Positions 17,305 through 26,600 are shown, counted from the stretch's first letter. The stretch is 64,000 nucleotides of DNA from DAMCAP01 sp032059445 (GCA_032059445.1 DAMCAP010000008.1:32413-96412); one strand, 5' to 3'. Numbers and translations: made by a program. The notes: generated by a model from the letters alone, not told the origin.

Positions 17305-18638
17305 TTAGCTGTTTCTTGCCTGCTCCATTGCCTTAGCACCCAGCTCCTGAGCAGATTTCAGTGCATCAGCTACCGACTTCTTACCGGCAAATACCTGCTG
17401 CAGCTCGTCGCCCAAGGCATTTAGTGCATTGATCTCACCGATGTTGCGTGCCCCTTGGAAACCTCTATCCATACAGGTAAATGGCAACATCTTGATTGGC
17501 TTCTCATCTAGCACCTTCTTAAATACTGGATCATCCTTTGCTGACTTTCTGACAGGGATGTAACCGGTCTGAGCTGCGAAGTAAGCGGTGTTTTGAGTAT
17601 TGGTAAGGAACTTGATGTAATCCCACGCAGCCTGCTTCTGAGCATCGGTAGCGGAGTTAAACACAGCTACGTTGGTACCATAAAACAGCTGGTCATCGGT
17701 TTTATGTGCTGGCAGCTCTGCTGCGTTGATGATAATCCCCTCGGCTGTGTCCTTTTCGATATAAGGAAGTGCTGAAGTAGAAGCTACGCACATAGCGGCT
17801 CTTCCCTGCTGTAGTGGTACATTGGCACTCTTATCATCACCTGCTAGGCGGGCAGTTTTGCTCTGGATCATATTATTTAGGAAGTTTACCGCCTCGGCAG
17901 ACTCAGGGGTGTCAAAATACAGTGTATTGGTTGCTTCATCCATGGTATCGCCGCCAGCTTGCTTAAACCAAGGAGCGATATCGGTGGACAGGTTGTTAGC
18001 AAAAACAGTACCGTAGATCTCTGGTGTGCCGTCGCCATCTTTATCGACAGTCAGCTTCTTGGAGGCTTCTGTCCACTCTGCCCAGTTCTTTGGCACCTCT
18101 ACACNNNNNNNNNNCCAGCTTCTTTGAGCATTCCTTCGTTATAGTAAAGTACCATCTGGCTCTTGTTGAAGGGCATTGCATACTGCTTGCCATTCCAGAT
18201 GCCATCATCTAGGAACATCTTAGGGACATCTGCGAGATCTTCCTGTGTAAAACCAGTACCAGCTGCCTGCATATAAGGGGTCAGATCTGTTACCAGATCC
18301 TTAGCAATATACCAAGACAATCTGTTGGAATACACCTGCGAGATTACAGGCATCTGATTTGCCTTGGCAGATGCCATCAGCTTATCAAATAAATCGGTAT
18401 ACTTGCCCTGATTGACGAGATTGACCTTAATATGAGGGTTTTGCACCATGAAATCATCGGTGATCTTTTTCATTGCCTCTTCGTTGACACCACTCATCGC
18501 GTGCCAATAATCAATCTCCACCTGATCAGCTGCAGCGGAGGAAGCTGGTGTTGATGCAGCAGGTGGGTTCTTTGCACCACAGCCTGCCATACTTGCTGTT
18601 ACCATGGCCGCAAGTATTAAAGATAAAATCCTTTTCAT
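17305..18638 (-). CDS. ABC transporter solute-binding lipoprotein (UgpB-like)
   Basis: This is a family 1 extracellular binding protein with a lipoprotein signal (MKRILSLILAAMVTASMAGC, lipid-modified Cys20). Its line of motifs resembles UgpB: QVYSNRLSWY, MPFNKSQMVLYYNEGMLKEAG, GRAAMCVASTSA, QTGYIPVRKSA and a GARNIGEINAL region. UgpB binds sn-glycerol 3-phosphate or glycerophosphodiesters, but a sugar or oligosaccharide remains possible. A 10-N gap (18105-18114) splits it near residue 178. Joining the flanks with one shared base gives EAGVEVPKNW, the expected family sequence. It is the last gene of the ATPase-permease-permease-binding protein operon. Confidence 0.85.
18105..18114. other. Assembly gap (10 N) inside the solute-binding protein gene
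   Basis: Placeholder gap. The frame is restored if the flanks abut with one shared base. Confidence 0.85.
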
Positions 18639-18691
18639 ACGAATACTCCTAGTTCATTTAATTTTATGTCATGTGCTACGCACATCAACAG

Positions 18692-19524
18692 CTATCCTTT
18701 TACCCCTGTATCACTAATTCCATTCACGATCTGTCGATTGGCGATGAAATACACCAGCAGGATCGGCAGAATGATCATGATAGAAAAAGCCATCAGGGTA
18801 TTGTAGCTCGTACCTGCATCTGTCGAAAAAGCCGCCAATGCAATGGGTAAGGTGCGCATTTCATCTGCATTGGTCACGATGAGTGGCCACATATAGGCGT
18901 TCCAGCTAGAGATCACTTTTAGCAGTGCAATCGAAACCAACGTCGGCCTCGCCATCGGTACAAGTACTAGAAATAAGAAACGCAGGTGCTTGCAGCCATC
19001 TATCCGCGCCGCCTTGTAGTAGCTTACGTCGATGGCGGCAAATCTCTGCCTCAGTAAGAAGATCGAAAATACACTTGCACACCAAGGCAATACCAGCGCC
19101 TTGTAAGAGTTCACCCACCCCAGCTCGCTAAGGGTAATGTAGTTTGGAATCATGAGGATCTCGCTAGGTACCATCATGGTAGAGATCAGCAAGGTAAAGA
19201 GCACCCGCTTCCCTCGAAACTCAAATGCAGCAAAAGCATAAGCAGCTAGTATAGTAGTGACCAGCTCCCCTGCTGTAATCAATGTGGAAACCGCAATACT
19301 ATTAAAGAGATAGGTCTTGAAGGGCGCCGCCTGATANNNNNNNNNNTGACGAAGTTTTCCCAACGAAATTCAGAGGGGATCCACTTAGGCGGCATCAGGA
19401 GCACTTCATTTGAGGGCTTAAGCGCAGTTAGCAGCATCCATATAAAGGGCAGTAGGATGAACACCGCTCCTATCGTCAGTACACCATACGTGATAGAGCG
19501 CTTGAGCATAGCTTTTACCTTCAT
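18692..19524 (-). CDS. ABC transporter inner-membrane permease (UgpE/MalG type)
   Basis: The second permease of the importer starts at ATG 19524 after GAGGAGGGGCAGCA and overlaps the preceding permease gene by 4 nt (ATGA). An N-terminal membrane segment (GVLTIGAVFILLPFIWML) is followed by the typical periplasmic WIPSEFRWENFV, a 10-N gap (19337-19346) and then QAAPFKTYLFNSI. The EAA loop YKAARIDGCKHLRFLFLVLVP, which docks on the ATPase, is intact. The gap must hide only a few residues by comparison with the family, and its length modulo 3 does not fit 10. Confidence 0.9.
19337..19346. other. Assembly gap (10 N) inside the UgpE-type permease gene
   Basis: Placeholder gap. A true length of 2 modulo 3 is needed to join both parts of the permease. 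Confidence 0.85.
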
Positions 19525-20426
19525 TGCTGCCCCTCCTCTTTCTTCTTGGTTAAGGCTAGTTGTATGAGGGTCACCGCTAATATCATTGCAAACAACACAA
19601 ACGCAGCAGCCGCTGCTCTGGCAAACTGCCACTCTTGATAAAATTTATGGAAGATATAATATACGATGGTCAAACCGCTTTTAAGAGGGCCCGGCCTGCC
19701 ATCATACAAAACATGCACCTCATCAAAGGTCTTAAAGGTACCGATTACAGTGGTAATCGATAGGAAGATCAACACGGGCTTAAGCATAGGCAAGGTAATA
19801 TGTACAAATCTCGCGATTGCCCCTGCGCCATCTATACGCGCCGCATGATGATAGCGCTTATCGATAGCCTGCAAACCAGCAAGTAGGATGATAATACGAT
19901 ACCCAAGCCCCTTCCATACACTGAGGGCTATTAATATCGGTAGAGTCATTTGCTCATCGGTCAGCCACGCAATCTTAGCAACACCAAATACTCCAAGTAC
20001 TGCGTTGACAACGCCATATTCTCGATTGAGCATCCAGCTCCACACAATCGATACCGCCACCATAGAGGTGACAAAGGGGATGAAGTACACCGTCTGGAAA
20101 AATTTCTTTAACCGGATATCAGAATCCAGCAGTACAGCCAAAATTAACGCTAAGAATATCCCCAAAGGTGCCGCAATAAGGCTTAATATGCAGGTGTTTT
20201 TTATCGCCAGTACGAAGTCGGGATCGCTGAGCACATAGGCAAAATTCTCAAAGCCCAGTTCACTGACTTCACCGGTGATATAATCAAACTTGGTATAAAA
20301 CCCCATAAAAAACGATTGAATAATTGGATAAATCTGAAAAACGCTCAGCACCGTTAAAGCAGGTGTAAGAAAGATCAGCGGCAGCAGCGGTTTCGTAAAC
20401 TTTTTCAGTTTCTTCTTCATTACCAT
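19521..20426 (-). CDS. ABC transporter inner-membrane permease (UgpA/MalF type)
   Basis: The 301-residue permease has six predicted membrane segments. It opens with KPLLPLIFLTPALTVLSVFQIYP, has an extended first periplasmic loop, and carries the EAA loop RYHHAARIDGAGAIARFVHITLP. It starts 2 nt after the ATPase stop codon. Partner of the UgpE-type permease downstream. Confidence 0.93.
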   Translation of the reverse strand: MVMKKKLKKFTKPLLPLIFLTPALTVLSVFQIYPIIQSFFMGFYTKFDYITGEVSELGFENFAYVLSDPDFVLAIKNTCILSLIAAPLGIFLALILAVLLDSDIRLKKFFQTVYFIPFVTSMVAVSIVWSWMLNREYGVVNAVLGVFGVAKIAWLTDEQMTLPILIALSVWKGLGYRIIILLAGLQAIDKRYHHAARIDGAGAIARFVHITLPMLKPVLIFLSITTVIGTFKTFDEVHVLYDGRPGPLKSGLTIVYYIFHKFYQEWQFARAAAAAFVLFAMILAVTLIQLALTKKKEEGQQ

Positions 20427-20428
20427 AC

Positions 20429-21475
20429 CTAGCTGCCTTTCGCTGCAAAGACCAGCAGGCGCTTAACGTTGACCGATACCTTCTGCCCATGCTGGTAGTC
20501 TGCATCCCATTCAGTTACTGCCGTCATCAACTCTCCACCGATCGATAAACGCAAAAAGATTTCTTTCCCCACAGGTTGCATCGATACCACCTCAGCCTCC
20601 AGCCCAGTCCCGTCATTACTTAGGAGCAAATCCTCTGGGCGTACGCCGGCGGTAATCTCACCACTTAGCTCTGCGGGGTTATACAGCTGCGAAACGACTG
20701 CTGCTTTGCCTTTTACAAGCAGAGAGCTGCTCTTTGGGTCATAGCTTGCAGGAAAGAGATTGATTTTCGGGCTGCCCAAAAAGCCCGCTACAAAGATATT
20801 ATTTGGCTTGTGATACATGTTTTTGGGGGTATCGTACTGTTGCGCGATGCCCTTGTCCATAATCAAAATCCGATCCGATATACTCATTGCTTCTTCCTGA
20901 TCATGGGTGACAAATACGGTAGTAATCTTTAGCTGCTGCTGTAGGCTTCTGATTTCATCGCGCAGCTCTATACGTAGTCGGGCATCAAGATTAGAAAACG
21001 GCTCATCAAGCAGTAAGAGCTTTGGCTTTTTAACCAGTGCGCGCGCAATTGCTACACGCTGCTGCTGCCCGCCCGAGAGCTGAGCAGGCTTTCGTCTTCT
21101 AAGCTCCTCAAGCCTAAGCAGTTTGATCATTTGTTCCACATCTTCGGCTCTTTGGTGCTTTTTTACTCTTTGCATCTTAAGTGGAAACGCTATATTTTGC
21201 TCCACCGTCATATGCGGATAAAGGGCATAGTTTTGAAACACCATGCCAATATCCCTCTCTTCGGGATCAACCTGTGTCACATCGTGATCATCGAAGTAGA
21301 TATTGCCCTGCGAAGCTTCTGTAAGCCCAGCCAGCATTGCCAGCGTGGTGCTTTTGCCACAGCCACTGGGGCCAAGCAGGCATACCAGCTGACCGTCTTC
21401 AATGATCAGGTCTAGATCCTTTACAGCTATTGTGTTGCCAAATAGTTTGCTGAGATTACATATCTGTATTTTCAT
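20429..21475 (-). CDS. ABC transporter ATP-binding protein (UgpC/MsmK/MalK type)
   Basis: The 348-residue ATPase has Walker A GPSGCGKST, Q-loop MVFQNYALYPHMTV, signature LSGGQQQR, Walker B LLLLDEPFSNLD and switch His in VFVTHDQEEAM. The C-terminal OB-like TOBE domain (ITAGVRPEDLLLSNDGTGLEAEV) is typical of carbohydrate and glycerol-phosphate importers. The start is ATG 21475 behind GTGGAGAG. A GTG four codons upstream overlaps that site and is less likely. It is the first gene of the import operon, whereas in E. coli ugpC comes later. Confidence 0.93.
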   Translation of the reverse strand: MKIQICNLSKLFGNTIAVKDLDLIIEDGQLVCLLGPSGCGKSTTLAMLAGLTEASQGNIYFDDHDVTQVDPEERDIGMVFQNYALYPHMTVEQNIAFPLKMQRVKKHQRAEDVEQMIKLLRLEELRRRKPAQLSGGQQQRVAIARALVKKPKLLLLDEPFSNLDARLRIELRDEIRSLQQQLKITTVFVTHDQEEAMSISDRILIMDKGIAQQYDTPKNMYHKPNNIFVAGFLGSPKINLFPASYDPKSSSLLVKGKAAVVSQLYNPAELSGEITAGVRPEDLLLSNDGTGLEAEVVSMQPVGKEIFLRLSIGGELMTAVTEWDADYQHGQKVSVNVKRLLVFAAKGS

Positions 21476-21504
21476 TTGGCTCTCCACTCATTTCTTTTGC
21501 TTGG

Positions 21505-22066
21505 TTAATCCAAAATAGCAAGGGTTGCTTCCGGCTCTTTACCGTTTAACCCGATAATCTTTACAAATAGGCCTANNNNNNNNNNTTTCATAGAGCATCT
21601 CTCGAAGCACATCGATAAGCACACCACTTTCCTGCTCACGGTGTATTTTAGAAACTACCACACCGAGATCCGGATGCCCTGAAAGCTCTCCGCCCCAATT
21701 GCCACGATAGGTCATCGTTACGCCACAGCTGGGGCTGCCTTCTATACCAACTACGCCGATAATCTCGAAGCTCTGTGGGTTTTGCTGATATTCCGCCATC
21801 TGCTCTATAATGGGCTGTAAGATCTTACGACAATGTGTTCTAAAAAACACATTGTCAAACTGATCCTTGGTATGCCCCCAGCGCTTACTTCCATACAAAG
21901 TAAACTCAGGACAAGGTAGCTGTATGAGCTGTATATTCTCTTCAATTGCCCTTACGACAAACTTCTTTCGCAAAATCTCTTCTGGGCTTGGCTGCTGTTT
22001 GCTGATATTTGTAACCTTTGAGGCAGTATTTAAAATACAATGACTGACAAACAAGACTTTTTTCAT
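21505..22066 (-). CDS. TudS-related putative desulfidase (DUF523-like, [4Fe-4S])
   Basis: This small protein opens with KKVLFVSHCILNTASKV and has three conserved cysteines: Cys10 (SHCILN), Cys52 (LPCPEF) and Cys114 (GSPSCGV). In thiouracil desulfidase TudS three cysteines at equivalent spacing hold a [4Fe-4S] cluster whose free iron removes sulfur from thiolated substrates. A 10-N gap (21576-21585) lies near residue 161. Read literally, the frame ends at 21539. If the gap length is a multiple of 3 (including zero), the protein ends in GLFVKIIGLNGKEPEATLAILD with stop at 21505, which looks like the proper tail. It is divergent from the cysteine-desulfidase-family gene. The substrate is unknown. 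Confidence 0.75.
21576..21585. other. Assembly gap (10 N) inside the TudS-like gene
   Basis: Placeholder gap. Abutting the flanks directly keeps the likely frame. Confidence 0.8.
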
Positions 22067-22103
22067 CTGATTTGCTCCTTAATCTCCACGTAATTCAATC
22101 TGC

Positions 22104-22132
22104 ATTATAGCATCATACAAAATATAAGTAAA
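22104..22132 (-). promoter_or_regulatory. Sigma-A promoter for the TudS-like gene
   Basis: Minus strand TTTACT, 17 nt, then TATAAT as part of an extended -10 (TGCTATAAT). It ends about 38 nt before the start. Confidence 0.55.
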
Positions 22133-22215
22133 ATCGTTGTTATCTATTACCAAAGGGTAACTATAGATTTTCTCTATAAGAAGACGCAAAAAAGTAGATC
22201 TTTTTCGAAATAATA

Positions 22216-22244
22216 CTGTAAATTTCCCTAAGTTGTGCTATAAT
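22216..22244 (+). promoter_or_regulatory. Extended -10 promoter for the cysteine-desulfidase-family gene
   Basis: TGCTATAAT with TATAAT at 22239-22244. The -35 position (CTGTAA) is weak. The -10 ends about 40 nt before the start codon. Confidence 0.55.
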
Positions 22245-22284
22245 GTACTTAATAATGCATCGAATTAACTTGGAGGATACTGCA

Positions 22285-23562
22285 ATGAAACAAAGACTAA
22301 TCCAGCTACTTAAGGATGAGGTAAAACCTGCCCTTGGCTGTACAGATCCAATCGCAGTGTGTTTGGCGGCGGCTAAAGCAAAAGAGATCTTAAATGACGA
22401 GGTAGTCGCTGTAGAGGTAATCACCAGCGGCAACATCTTTAAAAATGGTATGTGCGTAGGCATCCCCGGTACCGATAGAATTGGTCTGGTAATCGCAACT
22501 GCGCTGGGTATCTGTGGCGGAGATGCTAGCCTAGGGTTAAAGGTGCTCGAAACCCTCACCCCCGAGACTGTCCGCTTGGCAGAGGAGATGATGGATAAAA
22601 AAATTATCGCTGTACGCTCTATCCCCAATACTGCCAGCGTGTACATAAATGTCAAGATTCAAGGTATCGTTACCGACTGCGAAGTTACAATCGAAGGCAT
22701 GCACGACACCTACACCTACCTAAGACGGGGTGATCAGGTGCTGCTTAGCACCGATAAAAGCACTACCACTACAGAAAAAGTCAATATCTTTGATTCTCTA
22801 ACCCTCAAAGAGCTGGCAGAGATTGCAACGACCTTTACCGAAGAGGAAATCGGCTTCCTTTGGGAAGGCGTAGAGATGAACAAAGCCATGGCCAAATACG
22901 GCATGGAGCACGATGTAGGTGGTCAGATCGGCAAATCCATCCAAGAAGCTATGAAAAATAAAGACCTCTCTAACGACCTGCTGGCCAATGCGATGCTGTG
23001 GACAGCATCTGCCTCCGATGCTAGAATGTCTGGCGTACCACTGCCTGTAATGAGCTCCAGTGGTAGTGGTAATCACGGACTTACCGCGATATTACCGATC
23101 GCTGTATATGCAGAGATGTACAACTCCCCTAAGCTAGAGGTGCTGCGTGCACTAGCGCTTAGCCATCTGTTGACCTCTTATATCAAGAGCTATACTGGCA
23201 GATTATCAGCAGTATGTGGCTGCGGTGTAGCGGCAGCTACGGGCTGCTCCTTTGGCCTTGCCTACCTGATGGGCCTAGGCTACAACGGTATGGAAAAAGC
23301 CGTAGAAATGATGATCGCTGGTATCAGCGGCATGATCTGCGACGGAGCAAAAGCTGGCTGTGCAGTTAAGCTTGCAATCGCAGCTTCTGCAGCAGTAGAA
23401 AGCTGCATGATGGCGAAGACCTTTGCTAGCCTCCCTAAGTTTAATGGTATTGTGGGCACGACAATTGAGCAAAGTATCAAAAACCTGGGTACCGTCTGTA
23501 ATCTGGGCATGATCGAAACAGATAACGTCATCCTCTCTGTAATGAATAGCATGAATAAGTAA
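22285..23562 (+). CDS. L-cysteine desulfidase / L-serine dehydratase alpha-like protein (UPF0597)
   Basis: The 425-residue protein has the UPF0597/CdsB pattern: LKDEVKPALGCTDPIAV at the N-terminus, MSSSGSGNHG in the middle, and the Cys-rich SYTGRLSAVCGCGVAAATGCS and ICDGAKAGCAVKL near the C-terminus. These cysteines hold a [4Fe-4S] cluster in archaeal L-cysteine desulfidase, which splits cysteine to pyruvate, ammonia and sulfide. Serine dehydratases share the fold. The start is ATG 22285 after TTGGAGGATACTGCA. A more upstream ATG would add 14 residues without a binding site. A terminator follows. The TudS-like neighbour favours a sulfur role, but this is inference. Confidence 0.85.
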   Translation: MKQRLIQLLKDEVKPALGCTDPIAVCLAAAKAKEILNDEVVAVEVITSGNIFKNGMCVGIPGTDRIGLVIATALGICGGDASLGLKVLETLTPETVRLAEEMMDKKIIAVRSIPNTASVYINVKIQGIVTDCEVTIEGMHDTYTYLRRGDQVLLSTDKSTTTTEKVNIFDSLTLKELAEIATTFTEEEIGFLWEGVEMNKAMAKYGMEHDVGGQIGKSIQEAMKNKDLSNDLLANAMLWTASASDARMSGVPLPVMSSSGSGNHGLTAILPIAVYAEMYNSPKLEVLRALALSHLLTSYIKSYTGRLSAVCGCGVAAATGCSFGLAYLMGLGYNGMEKAVEMMIAGISGMICDGAKAGCAVKLAIAASAAVESCMMAKTFASLPKFNGIVGTTIEQSIKNLGTVCNLGMIETDNVILSVMNSMNK

Positions 23563-23615
23563 TCTAAGCCCCTATCCTCCGTAGTTAATCTAATTAATTT
23601 CGCATTAAAACAAAG

Positions 23616-23650
23616 CAGATACCCCAGTATAAACATGGGTATCTGTTTTT
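23616..23650 (+). terminator. Terminator of the cysteine-desulfidase-family gene
   Basis: A 9-bp stem CAGATACCC/GGGTATCTG with a 12-nt loop is followed by five T. Confidence 0.8.
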
Positions 23651-23703
23651 GCTGTATTTCGATCCGACTATAAACCAAGCAACACCAGAAATGAGGTGCG
23701 CCT

Positions 23704-24684
23704 ATGAACAAGCAGAGAATTGTCATCCTAGCTACCGGTGGCACCATCGCCGGTAAAGGCGAGCAGGGTAAAACAGGTGGCTATAAGCCAGGCGAGGTAG
23801 ATATTGCTACCATTATCCATAGTGTACCAAATATCGATACATTGGCAGATATCGCAGCAGAGCAGGTACTTAATACCGCTAGCGACAATATTACTTGTGC
23901 CGATTGGTTAAACCTCTCCAAGCGGATCAATCAACTGGTGCTACGTGATGATGTAGACGGTATTGTACTAACCCATGGCACCGATACACTAGAAGAAACA
24001 GCTTACTTCTTACATCTCACCGTTAACACGACTAAGCCCATTGTTTGTGTGGGCTCCATGCGGCCTTCTACAGCTACCAGTGCCGACGGTCCCTTTAATT
24101 TATTTCAGGCAGTTGCCCTTGCAGCCAGCCCATCGGCTTGGGGAAAAGGTGTGCTGATCGCTTTTGCTGATGGTATCTACAGCGCAAGAGATGTACAAAA
24201 AATCAGCACCTTTCGTACCGAGGGATTTTCGGCTAGAGATCTGGGCTGCCTTGGCTATATGCGAGATCAGCAGCCATGTTTCTATCAAGCACCCCTCAGG
24301 AAGCATACACATACGTCGGAATTTGATATCTCCAAGATCGATCAGCTTCCTAAAGTAGAGATTGCATACTTTTACATCGATGCAGACCCCGCTCTGCTGC
24401 AAATGTTGCTGGATAGCTGTGATGGGGTTGTAATTGCTGGAGCTGGCAACGGTGGCTATAGCACCAAATGGAAAGACACCCTAAACAACAGCAATGTTCG
24501 TAATATCCCCATCGCAACAAGCTCTAGAGTATCCAATGGTATTGTTACCCTCCACCCCACTTCCCCAAAGCAGTGTATCCCATCCGATACCCTCAACCCT
24601 CAAAAGGCCCGTGTTTTGCTGCAACTGGCATTAACGAAAACCAGCTCAATAGATCAAATTAAAGAGATCTTTCAGCAGTATTGA
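23704..24684 (+). CDS. ansA: L-asparaginase (cytoplasmic)
   Basis: The enzyme hydrolyses asparagine to aspartate and ammonia. The 326-residue product has the first catalytic Thr14 in ILATGGTIAG and the second site THGTDTLEET (Thr93, Asp94), followed by VGSMRPSTATSADGP. No signal peptide is present, so the enzyme acts in the cytosol. The C-terminal domain starts after the linker and carries the usual GAGNGGYS motif. The gene lies 140 nt after the desulfidase terminator. Its stop is 52 nt before the amidase-domain gene. Confidence 0.92.
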   Translation: MNKQRIVILATGGTIAGKGEQGKTGGYKPGEVDIATIIHSVPNIDTLADIAAEQVLNTASDNITCADWLNLSKRINQLVLRDDVDGIVLTHGTDTLEETAYFLHLTVNTTKPIVCVGSMRPSTATSADGPFNLFQAVALAASPSAWGKGVLIAFADGIYSARDVQKISTFRTEGFSARDLGCLGYMRDQQPCFYQAPLRKHTHTSEFDISKIDQLPKVEIAYFYIDADPALLQMLLDSCDGVVIAGAGNGGYSTKWKDTLNNSNVRNIPIATSSRVSNGIVTLHPTSPKQCIPSDTLNPQKARVLLQLALTKTSSIDQIKEIFQQY

Positions 24685-24736
24685 TGTTATAAGCCTCTCC
24701 CCTGCCTCATAAACTGAAAGGCAGGAGGTGATTTGG

Positions 24737-25243
24737 TTGCCCTTAATTGTTGAGCCCTATAATCGGCAAAAGGCCATAGCATATGCGCATCAATGGGCTT
24801 TTTCGCGTAATCCCAGGTATTATAACTTTGATACCGTAGGGGGAGATTGCACCAGCTTTATCTCCCAGTGTGTATATGCGGGCAGTGGAGTGATGAACTA
24901 TAAGCGTGATGTAGGATGGTATTATGTTTCCGCCGCCAACCGCTCAGCGGCTTGGAGCTCGGTTGTACATTTCCATCGCTTTATGGTTAACAACCGAGGT
25001 GTGGGCCCCTTTGGTCGAGATGCCACCATACAAGAAATGGTGCCGGGTGATATCATACAATTGCGTATCGATCAAGAGCGATTTCACCACTCTCTAATCA
25101 TCGTAGATATACTAGGACACAATGCGCCAAACAACATCTTAATTGCGACTCACTATTATGATAGTGATTACCGCCCTTTGAGCACATATGACTATACTGA
25201 TATCCGCTTTATCCATCTCGAAGGAGTGCGCAGACAGGTTTAA
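24737..25243 (+). CDS. Amidase-domain protein (NlpC/P60-like papain fold)
   Basis: The 168-residue protein has the amidase_6-type core: AIAYAHQWAFSRNPRYYNFD, catalytic Cys38 in GGDCTSFISQC, W-rich middle and a His in FHHSLIIVDIL. The family often hydrolyses or binds amide bonds in cell-wall peptides. This copy has no signal peptide, so it may act in the mother cell or be released on lysis. The start is set at TTG 24737, since AGGAGGTGATT is ideally spaced for it, while the in-frame GTG at 24728 lies inside that binding site. Confidence 0.8.
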   Translation: MPLIVEPYNRQKAIAYAHQWAFSRNPRYYNFDTVGGDCTSFISQCVYAGSGVMNYKRDVGWYYVSAANRSAAWSSVVHFHRFMVNNRGVGPFGRDATIQEMVPGDIIQLRIDQERFHHSLIIVDILGHNAPNNILIATHYYDSDYRPLSTYDYTDIRFIHLEGVRRQV

Positions 25244-25255
25244 TCGATTATAAAT

Positions 25256-25294
25256 AAGAACCTCCACAGTACTACTGTACCGTGGAGGTTCTTT
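25256..25294. terminator. Bidirectional terminator between the amidase-domain and yeiH genes
   Basis: A 12-bp stem (AAGAACCTCCAC and complement) extends after one mismatch by GTAC/GTAC, with T on the right and A on the left. The genes converge here. Confidence 0.85.
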
Positions 25295-25326
25295 ATATAT
25301 ATGATCGAACTTTCAGTTTGATATGT

Positions 25327-26358
25327 TTACCAAAGGCCGAGGGTATGCTGCAACAGCAAGCTTACCACAGTAATACCTACCCAACAGCAAAATCCCATCA
25401 CAATTGGCTTACCGCCGGATTTAATCAGCTTTACTATGTTGGTGTTAAGCCCAATTGCTGCCATAGCCATCACGATAAAAAACTTACTTAGCTCCTTAAA
25501 TGGTGCAAAGATCGATGAAGGAGCACCAAGGCTTGTAGCAATCGTGGTAATCACAGAAGCTAGGATAAAGTACAGGATAAAAAACGGAATGATCTTCTTA
25601 AGGTCTACTTTTTTCCCGTCAGCATTGGTTTCTTTCCTACTGCGCATAAAAGCCAATGTTAATGTAATCGGTATGATGGCTAGAGTCCTTGTTAGTTTTA
25701 CAGTAACAGCCTTATCAAGGGTTGCCGAGCCAAGCTGATACATGCTATCCCAGGTAGAGGCTGCAGCAGTAACCGATGAAGTATCGTTGATTGCAGTACC
25801 GGCAAAGATGCCAAAAGTCTCGCCAGAAACCTGTGAAAACCCAAGCCATGCTCCCAGAGAAGGAAATATAATCGCTGCAAGCACATTAAAAAAGAAGATT
25901 ACAGATATGGCCTGCGCCACTTCTTCATCATCTGCATCGATTACCGGCGCAGTAGCCGCAATTGCAGAACCACCACAAATAGAGGAGCCCACACCTACCA
26001 ACGTCGAAATCTTGGCCGGCACATGCATCACCTTGTGCAATACAAAGGCAATAATCAGTGAGGTAGCGATTGTGGCAATGATGATTGGTAGCGATTGCTT
26101 CCCTGTCTCTAATACTACTGATAGGTTTAAACCAAAGCCTAGTAAGATCACCGCATACTGAAGAATTTTCTTAGAAGTATATTTTATACCAGCATCAAAT
26201 CTGCTTTTATCCTTAAAGAATAAAGCAATTAACATACCTGTGATGATTGCAAGCACAGGGCCACCAATTATAGGAAGCATCTTCCCAAGGTACCACGCAG
26301 GTATAGCTATGCCCATGCAAAGTAAGACTCCGAGCCAGTTCTTCTTGATTGCGTTCAT
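25327..26358 (-). CDS. YeiH-type putative sulfate exporter family membrane protein
   Basis: The 343-residue integral membrane protein has about ten hydrophobic segments and the family landmarks FGLNLSVV, LVGVGSSICGGSAIAATAPVI and GTAINDTSSVTAAA. Starting at ATG 26358 puts AAAAGGAT at correct distance. The longer upstream frame has no binding site. The family is annotated as putative sulfate exporter, with little direct biochemistry. Other sulfur-linked genes at 21.5-23.6 kb make a sulfur-compound role plausible. A sigma-A promoter at 26572-26600 gives it a structured leader of about 200 nt. Confidence 0.85.
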   Translation of the reverse strand: MNAIKKNWLGVLLCMGIAIPAWYLGKMLPIIGGPVLAIITGMLIALFFKDKSRFDAGIKYTSKKILQYAVILLGFGLNLSVVLETGKQSLPIIIATIATSLIIAFVLHKVMHVPAKISTLVGVGSSICGGSAIAATAPVIDADDEEVAQAISVIFFFNVLAAIIFPSLGAWLGFSQVSGETFGIFAGTAINDTSSVTAAASTWDSMYQLGSATLDKAVTVKLTRTLAIIPITLTLAFMRSRKETNADGKKVDLKKIIPFFILYFILASVITTIATSLGAPSSIFAPFKELSKFFIVMAMAAIGLNTNIVKLIKSGGKPIVMGFCCWVGITVVSLLLQHTLGLW

Positions 26359-26456
26359 GTTCATATCCTTTTCTGATTTAATACACAATTTCTTGATAAA
26401 ATGATTAGTACAACTGCTGAAAGCTAGGTCTATAAAACAGTGACTTGACAATGAAC

Positions 26457-26492
26457 CACCCTTCTGTGAGAGCGTATCTCATAGAAGGGTGT
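26457..26492 (-). promoter_or_regulatory. 15-bp hairpin in the yeiH leader
   Basis: CACCCTTCT and AGAAGGGTG, then TGAGA and TCTCA separated by a G-T pair, form a 15-bp stem with a 5-nt loop about 100 nt before yeiH. No T-run follows, so it is not a simple terminator. Confidence 0.6.
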
Positions 26493-26571
26493 TCCCTTAT
26501 GCATTTATAAAGGTCTATCGTTTTGCTAATTGCTATTGACAGGATGCCAATAAACTAAAATTAGTATCCTT

Positions 26572-26600
26572 ATTATATCTCATTAATAATAAAATGTCCA
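26572..26600 (-). promoter_or_regulatory. Sigma-A promoter of yeiH
   Basis: On the minus strand TGGACA (5 of 6), 17 nt, then a perfect TATAAT. The implied transcript starts near 26565 and gives a leader of about 205 nt. Confidence 0.65.

Noticed and set aside
17305..18096. The solute-binding protein as two separate genes or a pseudogene
   Set aside because: The split is at an N gap; the halves are the N- and C-terminal parts of one family protein and join in frame when the flanks are merged.
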